Shown here: in pieces, positions 36,362 through 49,295 of the stretch
Layout of the letters: each line of letters opens with the position of its first letter
Position numbering within the stretch: the first letter of the stretch is position 1
Origin: Gossypium raimondii
Taxonomy: Eukaryota > Streptophyta > Magnoliopsida > Malvales > Malvaceae
Assembly (NCBI RefSeq): GCF_025698545.1
Contig: NC_068566.1
Span: forward strand, 45,859,192 to 45,923,191
DNA: 64,000 nt
Direction of reading: 5' to 3'
Translations under genes and position numbers: made by a program
The notes under the pieces: model-generated
The model's input: the letters and a program-made list of their open reading frames with translations, nothing else
What the model was told of the DNA's origin: nothing
Databases searched by the model: none

Positions 36362-38477
36362 ATAAAAATTTAAGATCGAAGATTCATATTTTTGTTAGAT
36401 TTCATATCGTACACAACAACAAAAAAAAAGGTCATATAGTTAATTAATAATATATGTATAGGTTGTTGGGTGTCGGCTTGGAATGGTGCCTTTTTTGTAG
36501 TTTTGTTTTGAAACCTGGTCTATAAAACATATGAAGACATCAGTGATCAGACACACATGTTCAATGTTGTTTCAGCCGTTGATCTCTTTGTGGTATATAT
36601 GAGCTTAACTACTGCATGACACTGGAATATAACCCAATAGCGATCTCGACTGGGTCCAATTATGATTTTGAAGATTTGATTTTGTACTTTAATTTGATTT
36701 TGAGCTGAACTACTTTAATTGGGTTTAATTGCACCATATGTTTCTAAATTTTGACTTTTTTGAAATTAGTCCCTAAATTTTTTTTAAAAAAATTTAACTA
36801 TTAATTTACACATCAAATCTCATATAACATAATTTAACTATTAATTGAAAAGCTTCTGAAAAATCTTGAAAATTTTAAAACAAAGATTTTTACCACATTC
36901 ATTTTCATAGTTTTTTTAAAACATTTTATTTTAAATTATGTCGCATAAGATATGACGTCTAATTTAACAGTTAAATTAATGATTTTAACAATGGAAGGAA
37001 CTTATTATATAATCTCGATAGTTTAGAGATGTAATTAGAATATTTTAAAATTTTGAGATTAATTTAAAATAAAAGTAATAATTTGGGATGTTTTGTGTAA
37101 CATAATACAAATGTGAAAAAATTTTAAAATTTTAAAATATATAAAATTAAAATATAAATAGGCAAATTTCAAATCAAGGACAGAAGTGATGTAAAAACAA
37201 TAGGTGGTTGAAAGAGCTTATACATAAAACAAGGCAGAGCAGGTTGAGTTGGGACCAGCACCTGCTTTTCAAATTCTTGGTGTAACTTATATATTTCATG
37301 CATATCATAAATATATTTAAGCCACCTTTTTAATATTTAGGTGAATTTGGTTAATCAGATTATGTTTGGTAATAGGGTTACAAGAATTTAAGATTACAAA
37401 TGAAATACAAGATTATTTTATTCAGTTCATTTGACTGTAACGTAAGTGTTTGGTTAGCGGGATATAAAATTATCTAGAAGCACATTTTACTCAATTGTCA
37501 TTATTATAGAATTGTTTTTAACAAGTTTAGTTCCTTTAATATTTTTTAGTCTCAATTTCTATAAATTTTGATAAATTATTACAATTCTTAATTTTATTAC
37601 AATTTATATATTAATAAGTAAATATATTATGTTGAAATAAATTTATAAATCATAATTATAATAATTCATAAAAATAATTGCAATATCAACCGTAAATATG
37701 GTTATAACCATAATTAATATATTATTAAATAAAATAAAATAATTTTAATTTTAGTGTATGATATCTACTAGTTCAATATTAAGAAAAATATAATTAATAT
37801 ATACTTTTGAATAGTTTAATGACCAAATTGTAACTTTTTTAGTTAAGTAACCAAAATGAAAACTTACTCATAATTTAGTGACTAATGATGTAGTTTACTC
37901 TTATTTTTTATACAATATCTATTACTACTTATAATGCACCCAAATTTTGTTGGTTAAGGTGGAGGCCCTAAGTCTTACTTAAGTCTCACCGTACGCAATT
38001 ACAATGTGTGAGTCTCCACACCACTTTATGCATGTGCCATGTGTGGGTTTTCTTCGACTATTTTCAGTTCTTTATCTGTTGTGCTTTGTACTAGATTGAT
38101 TCTACATGCTATTGTAGTTGGTCGGATATGTATTTGTGCTTGTACTTACAATTTGTTCCTATGTTATGCTTGTAACTATACCTTCTCATATTAGTGAAAC
38201 TTTCAAAAAAAATATTTAAATCAAAGGATAACATGTATTTAAGCGTGATTAAATTTACATCTTTCTACATATTACAATAATAACGATACAAATTAAACTA
38301 AAACTCAACCCGTGTGTATTTTTTTTTTACTTCGTATCTCTATGTTATTATATCTATTGTAAATAAAGATGTACTAATATAAAGCTCATAAATCATAAAT
38401 TATATCATTATGTCTAGTAATGCTCAGTTAAAATTCCATTCTGGTTAAAGTTAGTACATACTGATTTGACAATTATA
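36362..38477. other. Intergenic AT-rich DNA with repeat fragments
   Basis: Contains a half MITE of family D (about 37,806-37,902) and a weak ~160-bp-repeat match (38,205-38,312). A GC-richer patch at 37,950-38,180 ('ggtggaggccctaagtctta') may be the end of an old LTR element. No gene. Confidence 0.4.
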
Positions 38478-38833
38478 AAGAAAATATGTTTGAATTAGTA
38501 CATAGACGTATTATGAAGGTCTTTGTATTAAAATTTAGATTATATTTTTATTTTATTAAAAAAATGGTCAAATTTTCCTTTGTACATAAGATCGAAGATC
38601 AAACTAGTATTTTTATAAAAAAATTCCATACATTTTTACTGTTAAGTGTTGATGTTGCTGATGGAACTAAATAGTGGCGCTTGGCATGCCACATATACCT
38701 TATACCAATATAGAGGGACTAATTCAAACAAAATGAATGGAAAATTTAACAGAAAAAATATATGGAACTTTTTATACATAGTAGAATGGATGAAATTTTG
38801 ACGTAGAGAGACTAATTCAAACAATCAGATAAT
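38478..38833. mobile_element. Foldback MITE, family C, diverged copy
   Basis: 'tttgaattagtacatagacg' at the left and the reverse complement 'tttgaattagtctctctacg' at the right are inverted. The core 'gttgatgttgctgatggaac...cttggcatgccacatatacc' aligns with the core of the 20.5-kb copy. Short frames here are not genes. Confidence 0.6.
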
Positions 38834-39009
38834 AAGTGAATAAAAATTTTAATAGAAATATCAATTTACTTTTTTTTATCTAGCTTACAAAAATCAATTT
38901 ATTATTTTTTAATAAAAATAAATAAATTTGACTCTTAATATAAAAAATTTCACCATATTATTACGGGATTAATGATTACAAGATATAATTACATAGGATT
39001 AATTGAAAG

Positions 39010-39534
39010 GGCAAATTACAAAAAATAGTCACTTTTTTTTGCCTCAGATTACATTTTAGTCACTTATATTTGAAATGTTATGTTTTAGTCACTTACATTA
39101 TCGTTTTGTTACGAAGTGGTTACTCTGCCGTTAAGCTCCTTTACCTCCCTAACGACAATCCCATGTGACAGTCCAAATGAGTTTTAAATGTCAACTTGAA
39201 TGTCTAAGTGGGACGAGAATATGTTTTTAATTAAATAAATTTAATTAATTAAAAATTTTAAATTAATTACACCTTAAACTAAAGAAAAATTGTTAGTCTC
39301 CTTTTTCTTTTAGTTTTCTTTTTCATTTTGACTGGAAAATTATTCTCATCCCAGTTAGACATCCATTTTGACTGCCACATAGGATTGCTGTTAGAGAGGT
39401 AACGGAGCTTAACGGCAGATTGACCACTTCATAGCAAAAAGATAACGTAAATAACTAAAACGTAATATTTTAAATATAAATGACTAAAATATAATCTGAA
39501 ACAAATAAAAGTGATTATTTTTATAATTTACACT
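39010..39534. mobile_element. Foldback MITE, family D-like, well preserved
   Basis: ~200-bp terminal inverted repeats. 'aattacaaaaaatagtcact', 'cagattacattttagtcact' and 'ctgccgttaagctcctttac' on the left are each found reverse-complemented on the right ('ctgccgttaagctccgttac' among them). ~0.52 kb, AT-rich centre, no coding capacity. Typical of MITEs inserted near plant genes. Confidence 0.75.
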
Positions 39535-41339
39535 GAAAGAATTGGCATCTTATAGCTTTATTTATTTAAATAGAGAGAAAGAGGGGCTCTTAAATGCAGT
39601 CCAAATCTGATAAATTATTATATGGTTTATTAGACAAGCTTGGGTTTTAGTCATGTGAAGTTTCATGGGAAAACGTGGCCTCCACAAATCACCACTTTTT
39701 GGGTTTAAATCTGAGGGCCTTTCATTAGAATATTAAAAAAATATTGTGCCCGAACTTTATGGTTTTCAAAGAAAGATTAGAGATTAATTTAGATTAAGAA
39801 AAAGTTTAAGTCTTAATGTGAAAATAATTATCAAGTTCTAAGACTAGTTTAGACAAAAAAAATTTAGACCTCAATCAAAAACTAGTTACCAAATTCAAAC
39901 CCAAAAATGATTTAACCCTTACACTTTTAAAAATAGAATTAAAGTTAGAATATTAAAATAAAATTATTGAATGAAGTAATCCTAAACTTTTAAAAAACCA
40001 CTTAATAAAGTTAATAAAGTAAAGATGAATCATACCTTAATTATATATAGAAAAACAAAACATGTGTTAATATTTAATTCAATTAATTTATTTCGTGATA
40101 GATTGGTCCCCGTACAATGAGTAAAATAATCAATATTAAAATTATGATGTTAAATGCTTCTTTTCACGTTTTACATATAAGATAAGATAATATATCTAGC
40201 TCTTGACTTTCATAATTTTATTCGATTTGACCCTTACTCTTTTATTTGGAGTAAATTAACTATTTATCTTTCATTGTCGACATAATATCATTTTGTTGCT
40301 ACACCAACAAATAATTTAAAATTATGAAAAAACTTTTCAAAATAAATAAAAAACTTAAAATTTTCTTAAAAATAAAATAATTATAAAATTTTTATTATTT
40401 TCAATCAAAATCTATTTCCTTTTATAAAATAAAATTGAAAAGAATTTTTTAAAATTCCCAAACGTTATTAGAATTTAAAATTATAAACTTTTAGATTTAT
40501 CATGTGTATGCCATGTTAACAATTAATTAATTTTTTTAAAGTTACACATAATTTTTATACTTTTTATTTTTAATATTTTATAATTTTTTGAAATTTTGAA
40601 ATTTAAAAATAATTGATGATGTAATATCCACGTGGTAATCCATTGTATACTACGTTAGCAATTAATTAATTTTTAAAATTAAAAATATTTTTAATAATTT
40701 TATACTTTTATTTTTAATATTTTAAAATTTTAAAATTAAAAATAATTAATTGTTCACATGACATTCATGTGACAATTAATGTATATGTCACATATTGATG
40801 AAGTTAACTTTTCTATTCATTTTAAGGTGATTGAACAAAAAAATATAAATTTAAAGATTAAAAGAGGTAAAATTTAAAATAGAAGATTAATTGACTTTAT
40901 TTTAAAGTTAAAAGATCAAATAAATTATTATGTCAAGATTTTAATTGAAGAATTTTAGGTAAGAATTTCTCGAATATAGTTTTATATTTATAGTTAAAAT
41001 CTTAAAGTGTGTTCAAGCAGGAAAGCTTGATGAATAAAATCTTATAATTTCATGAATTCAGGGTTTTGTAATTTTAGGATGCCCCATCCTCGCCAATGAA
41101 TAAATCCCTTACCCAACCATCACTTCAAACCTTAATTTCCACCAGAAGGAAACGTTAAGAACATATACTTCACAAACTCGCAATCTACGCTAGAAACACA
41201 CACAACCCATATCATTCCTTTTTATCTTCCTACATATACCTTCAACAATGGCCCCATGTCCGCTTTTATTACCTTCTAATCCCAAAATTCATACCAAAAA
41301 CAATAACCCATATTACTTCTATTCCTCCACCTAAAGAAA
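39535..41339. other. Intergenic DNA upstream of NBS-LRR copy 1
   Basis: AT-rich. 40,190-40,935 looks like a degraded foldback element related to families A/B, with repeated 'acgttagcaattaattaatt' and 'acaattaatgtatatgtcac' motifs. The last ~250 bases are probable promoter and leader of the resistance-gene copy. Confidence 0.4.
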
Positions 41340-43842
41340 ATGGCTCAATCCTTTGCATTCGGGATTACCGGAAAAGTATTGGAGAAACTAGGCAATGTTG
41401 CCTACGAAGGAATTTGCTCCGCATGGGGTGTTCGAAAGGAGTTCGAAAAGCTTAAAGACACGCTAGCTGCTATCAGAGCTGTGGTCCTGGATGCTGAACA
41501 ACAACAGGCTCGTACCCAGGAGCTCAGTCTTTGGATACAAAGGTTCAAAGATGCTTGCTACGACGTGGAAGATTCGATAGACCAGTTCGAGATCGAAGCA
41601 TTGAGGAGGCAAGTCCTGGAATGGGAAGTACCGGAAAGAAGGTACGCCATTTCTTTTCTGGCTCTAACCCTTTAGCATTTCGTTTTAGGATAGGCTATAA
41701 GATAAAAAAGGCAAACGAGAAGTTGAATGAGATTGCAGCTAACAAGGCCAAGTTTCATCTCACTCAAAAACATGAAACTAATGTCATACACCGTGAGGGG
41801 GAAACCTACTCCTTTGTTAAGACATCTAGTGTCATCGGTCGAGATGAAGCTACACAACACCTAATAAACTTCTTAATGAATCCAACTGATGGGGAAGATA
41901 TCCCTGTCCTTCCCACAGTTGGGATCGGAGGTATTGGGAAAACTACCCTTGCCCAATTGGTGTTTAATGAGGAGAGAGTGAAGTCGCATTTTGAATTGGG
42001 AATCTGGGTGTGTGTTACAGAGGATTTTGACATCAAACAACCGATGATAAAAATTATTAAATCTGCCACTGGTATGAACTGCAGGGACATGAATAAGGAG
42101 GAATTACATAAAGTTTTACAAGATTGTTTGAATGGTAAAAGATTTTTGATGGTACTAGATGATGTCTGGAAGGACAAGAAGAAACGGAGTGAGCTGAAAG
42201 ATTTGTTGTGTGGGGGAGCCCAAGGGAGTATAATAATTGTCACAACTCGTAGCCGCAAAGTGGCTACAATCACAGGCACAGTCTCTCCATATGATTTAGA
42301 GCATCTTTCTTATGAGAATTGTATGTCATTGTTTCTTAAACTTGCCTTTAAAGAAGGCGAAGAGAAACAGCATGTCAATCTTGTAAGAATAGGGGCAGGA
42401 ATTGTTAAAAAATGCGAAGGGGTTGCTTTGGCCGTGAAGACTTTAGGCAGCCTACTCTGTTCAACAAGGGTACAACATGATTGGGAACTTGTGAGAGATA
42501 GTGAACTATGGAAGTTGAGACAGGAGGAAAATGACATCTTGCCTGCTTTAAAACTATGTTATGATCAATTGCCCTGGTATTTAAAGCAATGTTTTGCCTT
42601 CTGTTCAGTTTTTCCAAAAGCTTTTCAATTTAATGATCACTTTTTAATCTCGGTGTGGAAGGCAAATGGCTTTTTGCAATCACCCTACGAAAATGAAGAG
42701 CCAGAAGATATTGGGAATCGGTATATACAAGAGTTACTATCAAGATCTTTCTTCCAACAAGTTGAAGAGGAGCTTTGTAATTCAGTCTTCAAAATGCATG
42801 ATTTAGTACATGATCTTGCATTATCAGTGGCGCAAAATGAGGTGAATTCATGTAACCATTATTCGACTGGGAATGTTCGACATTTATGGTTTGATCTATC
42901 AAAGCAAGATGCTTCCCAGTTGCCAAATAACTTGAGCCGTCTGCAATCACTTTTCTTATTAGATAGAGAAGGCAAGGCTGATAGCGAATCTCTTATTGCA
43001 GAAGTCATCTCAAGGTCTAAACATCTGAGGGTGTTAGATTTGGGTGACTGGAGTTTTGAGCATTTTCCAAACAATATATGTTATTTAAAGCAGTTGAGAT
43101 TTTCGAACCTATCCTCCAATGGAAATATAAGAAGACTTCCAAATTTCATTTGCAATTTGCAGAGTTTGCAAACACTTCACCTTGGTGGATGTTGGGGAAT
43201 TGAAGAGTTACCAAAAGACATAAGGTACCTGATTAGCCTTAGAGAATTAATGGTAACAACAAAACAGACGCGTTTGCAAGAGAATGGAATATCGTACCTA
43301 ACTTCTCTTCGACTGTTGGGTTTTTGTAGTTGTGAAAATTTAGAAAAATTGTTTGAAGGCATTCAAAACCTAACAGCCCTTCGAATATTGTGTATCGAAG
43401 ATTGCAAAAACTTGGTTTCATCGCCGCAAGGTTTAAAATACCTAACTACATTAGAAGTTTAGGTAATTTCCGATTGTGAAAAGCTAGATCTCACTGTTTT
43501 GGAGTTGGAACTTGAGAGGAAAGAAGGTGGTAGTCTCCGGAAACTGGCGATTTGAGGAGTGCCAAAGCTGGAGTCACTACCCCAATGGATTCTTCTAGGA
43601 TCCACCAAAACTTTGCAGCACTTGTATATTATAGAATTGGAGAATCTCTCGACTTTACCAACTTGGTTCCAAGATCTCACATCCCTCAAAAGTCTTTACA
43701 TTAAGGTTACAACACCTCACTGCACTCAAAAGGTTAATGATTGAGGAGTGTCCAAAATTAAGCAAAAAATGCACCGGTGAAGACTGGTCTAAATTTGCTC
43801 ATGTCCCTGAGATATATTGTGACCAAATAGATGACAAATAGA
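41340..43842 (+). pseudogene. CC-NBS-LRR resistance gene (RGA type), copy 1, decayed
   Basis: Encodes most of an RGA-like intracellular immune receptor: Rx-type coiled coil (MAQSFAFGITGKVLEKLG, AIRAVVLDAEQQQAR), P-loop GIGGIGKTT (codons from ~41,921), RNBS-A 'GIWVCVTEDFD', kinase-2 'FLMVLDDVW', RNBS-B 'IIIVTTRSRKVA', a GLPL box changed to GVALA, '[12 protein letters not shown]', MHD '[10 protein letters not shown]', then LRRs. Against copy 2, one base is missing at ~41,623, so the coiled coil (41,340-41,675) and NB-LRR part (to 43,462) are in different frames. TAG at 43,460-43,462 and TGA near 43,554 interrupt the LRRs. A net ~32-base deletion at ~43,705 and a 9-base loss near the end follow. 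No intron model was found that repairs these, so it is called a pseudogene. The 643-codon NB-LRR frame could still be transcribed. Confidence 0.92.
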
Positions 43843-44373
43843 TAAGGTAAGTTACGTTTGGTACTCTGTTAAAGTCTTGTTCACGAGTCGATTTGTATCA
43901 GTAACAATGTTATACTAATTTGAGTGCTTCATGGCTTGTTGTGTCTCTTTTCTTTTCCTAACAGCATTAGGATATTATTTTGAATATAAAAACTTCAAAT
44001 GTTTTTCCATTTATTTTGAATTTTCTTTTACTTATACTCTATTTATTTGATTTGGTCATCAACTTTGAACCGAATTTCTATAAAATTATAAGCCCAATAA
44101 TTATAAACTAAACAATTGTAAATTAAAAAAAACGATTATATATGACATATAATAATTGCCGCAAGATTAATTAAAAACAACATATAAATATTAAGAAATT
44201 GGCAAAGAAATAATTAAAATAAAAAATAGGTGGATAAAGTACCATATTTGCATCTCTGCTACTTTCCCATTTCTACCACCAATTGATTCATGAAACGAAA
44301 GCAAAGTCAACTCCCCATATTTGCATTTATAGAATAAAATTGAGTTAGAGTTATCAATTAAACCGAATTTGAG
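43843..44373. other. 3' flank of NBS-LRR copy 1
   Basis: AT-rich, nothing recognised. Confidence 0.45.
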
Positions 44374-46767
44374 TGATGTTCACGGAATTAATTAAAATTT
44401 TGATTAAGGCAAGTATAGTATAGTTATAGTGAGTAAAGATATCGTTCCTACAAAGACTAAAAGTACTAATAATTACTTTCTTTTATTATTTAACTAAATA
44501 ATTAGAGTGATTGATTAAAATTAAAATTAACTAAATTAATTAACTAAAGAACACAACAAAGATCAAATCAGAAAATAATCGAGTAAACAATCAAGAAGCG
44601 AAACAATACCCAAGAAAGAATTCACCTAGATTTCATTTGTCATTATCAATCTAAATTACACAATTTCTTCACTTAGTAACTTGATCCATAGAAATATCTA
44701 AATTATGCTAATATCTTTTTCAAGAATAAGAGCAATTAACTTTAGATTGATTAAGTGAAATTTCTTTCTAACTAAAAATCTTTTTATTGCATTAACTCGT
44801 TTATGGATGCCCTATTAGATTTGACTCTAATCGGGTAGATTTATATCATCCTAATTTTAGGATTGCATACAACTCCACTTAATTACTCAAGATTTACTCT
44901 TAAATAGGATTTATTCCTCCTCTAATTTAAGCACATTAAATATGGATCAATAATCTAGAAATATTAAATCAAGAATTGATAAGCTATAAAAGTAACATAT
45001 TTTAATCTCATTCTTAATGCGTTCTTGGATGATTAATTGTGTAAATTAGTGAATTTGATGCTCCTAATCCTTTAAATTCATGTTTCTATACTTGGAAGAG
45101 CACTTGGGAGTGGAAGGAGCAAAAAAGAGCCAAAATCGAATAAAGAGAGCTATTTTCAGGAACCACATGGCCTGAGCATTCCCACACGGGCTGGCCACAC
45201 GCCCATGTGCCAGCCTGTGTCGATAACGCATCTTGCTTCCCAAATACGCGGGAAAACCCAATTTTTAGGCTTTTTGAGCATTCTAAAGTCTATAAATAAC
45301 AATTAGAAGAAGTCTAAAGGGGGGAGGGAGAGAAGATTGAAGAAAGGACTTAAAGAACGCCATCAGAATCAACTCGGAAGCGGATCTCCTTCAAGATTGA
45401 AGATCTCCATTTCATTTCTTTAGAAGTTTTATTGGGTTTCTTTATGTCTTGTTGTTGTCCTAATTTTGAGATGTTTCTATTTAGAATTATGAACTAAATT
45501 CCCTAAATACCTAGGGAAGATGAACCCTATGATGAATCTTATTATTTGATTTCTGATTTACATGATAAATACTTGATTCTTATTCTAAATTTTGTGTGCT
45601 TATTTCGTGTTGTAATATTTTCAGGATATTAATTCATGTTTAATGTGCTTATTTCAGTGAAGCAAAAGTCCTTATTTAAGAGTAGATCTAGCATAATTGA
45701 GTGGAGTTGCATGCAATCCTAGAAATAGGACGATATTAATCTACCGGATTAGAGTCAAATCTAATAGGGGAATCCATAGATCGAGTTAATGCGATAATAG
45801 GGATTTTAATTAGAAAAGATTACAATTAATCAACCTAGAGTCAGTTGTTCTTACTCTCGAAAGAGATATTAACATAATTTAGGGATTTCTACGGATCAAG
45901 ACACAAGTGAATAAATCAATTAAATTCAAATTCATAATAATAAGTGAAATCTAGGTGGATTCTTTCCTGGATATTGTTTATCTCATTGATATCTTCGATA
46001 ATTTTCTTATTTTATTCTCTGTTGCTTTTTTAGTTAAATTAGTTTAGTAATTTTAGATTAAAAACAATCACTCCAAATTGTCGGCTAAATAATAGAAAAA
46101 CGGTAATTACTAGTACTTTTAGTCCTCGTGGATACGATATTCCCTACTTACCTTAACTATACTATTGTTCGATAGGTGCGTTTGCCTTAGTCGTATTTAT
46201 AGTTAGTTTAGTGACTATCAAGAATCAAACACATATAATTGAGAACAAGAAACTAATTATTTACTGCGTGAATTGAAAATCAAAAGAAAGAATACATTAT
46301 AAGGTTCATCTCCCTAAGTATTTAGAAAATTAGTTCATGCTTGAAAATAAAAACATGCGAGACATAGTATAACCAAAAGAAATAAAGAAACTCATGATAA
46401 TCTCCTAAGATACATTATGACAGTTTATTTCCTTTTTTTTATTTTTGTCATTTATACGTCTTAGAATATTCGAAAAACTTAAAAATTGTGTTTTTTTTCA
46501 AAGTTTGGTGTGCAATACCATGAAAATGAGATGACCCACCACATAACCGTGCGGCTAGGCCGTGTGGAAGGGGTCAGCCCCTGTGACTCCTATAGCTTGC
46601 TCCGATTTTTTGGATTTTGTTTGTTTTGCCCTCAAATGCTCTTCTAAATAAAAAAAAACATGAATTTAAAGGATTAGGAGTATAAAATTCACCACTAGCA
46701 TCGAATAATCACCCAAAATCACATTAAAAATGATATTAAAACATGTTACTTTTAGCACTTATTATCA
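44374..46767 (-). mobile_element. Older solo LTR, split by a younger one
   Basis: The segments 44,374-44,971 and 46,226-46,767, read on the minus strand and joined across the inner insertion, align with the inner LTR along its whole length. Its termini are TGATAATAAGTGC... at 46,767 and ...GTGAACATCA at 44,374, matching the TGATAAG...ATCA type. No matching target duplication is left. It is more diverged than the inner copy. Confidence 0.75.
44977..46220 (+). mobile_element. Solo LTR (1244 bp) with 5-bp target duplication
   Basis: Begins TGATAAGCTATAA and ends GTGACTATCA (TG...CA). It is flanked by the direct repeat AGAAT (44,972-44,976 and 46,221-46,225). It contains a TATA-like 'tctataaataac' at ~45,288 and a GC-richer 'cacacgggctggccacacgc' stretch. 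No internal region, primer-binding site or second LTR adjoins, so it is a solo LTR left by recombination. It lies inside, and opposite to, an older copy of itself. Confidence 0.85.
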
Positions 46768-47383
46768 AGTTTAATAATACCTGAATTTAAAAATAAATAA
46801 AATGTAACACTTTAGAGGTTAAGTTAAATAATAGATCACGTGAAGGTATCACATCAATTAAAAATACAAAGTCATATATAAACTAATCACACATCGTTTA
46901 ATTAAAAATCTCATAAAATTAGCTAGTTCATTGCTTAAGAAGTGAAATTCTTCCGTTCTATCTTTTGGGACCCAGTGGTTACATTAGTCAACCACGAGAG
47001 CACACTGACCCACGCGAAAACCATTGTTGTCTTCATGCTGAATTTCTTCATTAAGAGCATTCCAGGGAACACCCTCGAAAAAGGTTGAGGGTGAGATTGA
47101 TGTTATGCAAAATCTAAATGGGGGTGTTTCCAAGGATGCTCATGTATTTCCAACTTTTCTAGGTTTTTGCATTCACACTCATTTATATCAACAAAATTTT
47201 GGATTGGGTAACTTAAATTGGATCTTTTTGAAGGTTTTTCACTTTTCGTTGAAGGTCTAGTAACCAATATTTTTGTTAGTTTTAATGAGTTTCTTTTTAT
47301 GAGAGATTGCATGTTTCACCTCTGGTCATGGAGTGTTCATCTGCACCCTTATGCTGTTCATTAACGAGTTATTTTCAAATAGT
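46768..47383. other. Intergenic DNA
   Basis: A GC-richer patch at about 46,960-47,110 ('cgagagcacactgacccacg') is unidentified. The minus-strand 69-codon frame at 47,103-47,312 is not recognised. Confidence 0.35.
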
Positions 47384-47824
47384 TAGTTAAATTTAACTAT
47401 TGATCTGATTCAAATTATTTTTTAATGAAATGAAAATACTGATTAAAACATTAAAGTTTTAACAATGTTGACATGATATTTATATGGTAGTTCACATGTA
47501 CTTTACATCAATAAATAATTTAAAATTTATAAAAATATTCAATAATTATAAAATGTAAAATTCAAAATTCAAAAATAAAAAATTCATAAAATTTAGCATG
47601 AAGTACACGTGGATTGTCATGCGAACTAACATATTTAAAAATTTAACGATTTAGCTGGTATTTACATTAATATAACCTAGCAAATCAACCTTTTTTATAG
47701 GTTAATGGTAAAATTTGAATCTTTCTAAAAGCTTGTGGGCCAAATTTAGCTGAAAAAAGAATAATGATCAAATTGATAAAAGATTTAAACATTAAGGACT
47801 AAATTTTTCATTATGCCTATTTTT
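47384..47824. mobile_element. MITE, family A, partial copy
   Basis: The right end ('aaatttttcattatgcctat') and core ('gtacacgtggattgtcatgc', 'ggttaatggtaaaatttg') match family A. The left end is incomplete. Confidence 0.5.
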
Positions 47825-47829
47825 CATAC

Positions 47830-47965
47830 AAATCATAAACTACCCTTAATCTTTTCGAACCCTTAAATTGAAAGATAATATGCGTTTAAAGGTGCTTGAA
47901 CTTACGTTCTTTTGCATATTACAACAAAAACAATATCAATCAAATTAAGGTTCAATCGAGAAGAT
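47830..47965. repeat. ~160-bp interspersed repeat, copy f
   Basis: Shares 'gaaagataatatgcgttta', 'cttacgttcttttgcatatt' and 'aacaatatcaatcaaattaa' with the other copies. Confidence 0.5.
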
Positions 47966-48171
47966 TCAATAATCTTTTACCCTTTGCTTATATAAAAAAT
48001 TATTATTGACTTTTTATTTTACCATATCTATAAATTTATAACTCGAAAAATTCAGAACTGAAATCATTTTAATTTTCATATTCTTAATATAAAATTTTTC
48101 ATTCACCAATAAAAACATTAAAAGAAGATAAATTTAAAATAGTGTGAGAAATTGGACTCAAAATTATAGTA

Positions 48172-48665
48172 ATATATTATGGGTAAGTGGTCCAAGGAAA
48201 TAAGTAATTATTTAAACTGTTCAAATCCCCAAATCTCTACATTCTATTAACTTGTATTTGTATTATTATTTAAGGATGAATTGATGTTACGGTGCAGCTT
48301 GAGATGGTGGCCGGTTGATAGCAAGGCATAGAGATGAAGCACCATTGCAGTAAATGGGAAGGGCTGAAAGGCATTCTGGCTTCTTCTTTTTTAAGCCTTG
48401 GACTTAAATTATACGTAATATATTGTGGCAAGTGATCCAAGGAAATAAGGAATTAGTTAAACGGTCCAAATCTCCCAATTTCTGCATTTAATCAATTATT
48501 ATTTAAATTTCTGATTAAATTGATGTTGCGAGTTAATTAAGCAGCATCTTGATTAAACTTGATGGTGGTGGTATAGCTTGAGATGGTGGCCAGTGGTAGC
48601 AAGGCATAGAGATGAAGCAGCATTGCAATAATGGTGAAGGGCTGGAAGGCATTCTGCCCTTTTTA
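48172..48665. repeat. Tandem duplication upstream of NBS-LRR copy 2
   Basis: 48,172-48,390 and 48,414-48,665 are two diverged direct copies. Both carry 'gtaatatatt-tgg', 'agtg-tccaaggaaataag', 'agcttgagatggtggcc', 'agcaaggcatagagatgaag' and 'ggcattctg'. Non-coding; located 0.6-1.1 kb before the gene start. Confidence 0.7.
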
Positions 48666-49101
48666 TTTTATTTAAGTTTTTTTTATTCATTCGGACTTAT
48701 TTTTTGAGCTATGAATAGTTTTTGGGCCAGTTTCATTTATTAAAATTAGTTTAGGTTTTTTTTTTAGGTTTAGGCTCGTATAATATAACCAAAACATAAA
48801 AATCAGTTTAACTAATTTTTTGGTCTATCTAATTTTCGGTTTACAGTCTAAAAGCGATTCTCACCTATTGGTGGCTTAAATGGTTATATATAGCTTACTC
48901 CGAACTGGTCTATCTGTTGATTTTTTTATTAAACCGATTCGATCAATTAATTTGATCCGATCCAGATCCGAAATTATTGAATTATACATCATCATTGAAG
49001 ATAGTAAATAAACTGTAATTTAAATGGTAATAAAATCATATTTAAAACTTAATTTTGCAAATGAGATAAACTTTAAATATAATTAAAAATAAACTTTTTG
49101 T

Positions 49102-49108
<7 letters not shown>

Positions 49109-49141
<33 letters not shown>
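49109..49141. repeat. (AT)n microsatellite
   Basis: About 16 AT dinucleotides in a row, ~155 bases before the ATG of NBS-LRR copy 2. Confidence 0.9.
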
Positions 49142-49143
<2 letters not shown>

Positions 49144-49295
49144 TATTTTTGTATAAAGTAGGCCATAATTCAAGCAGCAGTCATGATTCCCATAATTGAC
49201 AATATTTTCTTGTGTAAAGCTTCAAGAACTGCCCTCGTTGGCATCACCTTGGAATCCGAAAATTATTACTAAAATTCATACAACAAACAATTACG

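Noticed and set aside
41806-42279. Long minus-strand ORFs opposite the NBS-LRR copies (also 49,763-50,239)
   Set aside because: Shadows of the NB-ARC coding strand, present in both paralogs only because the sense strand is conserved.
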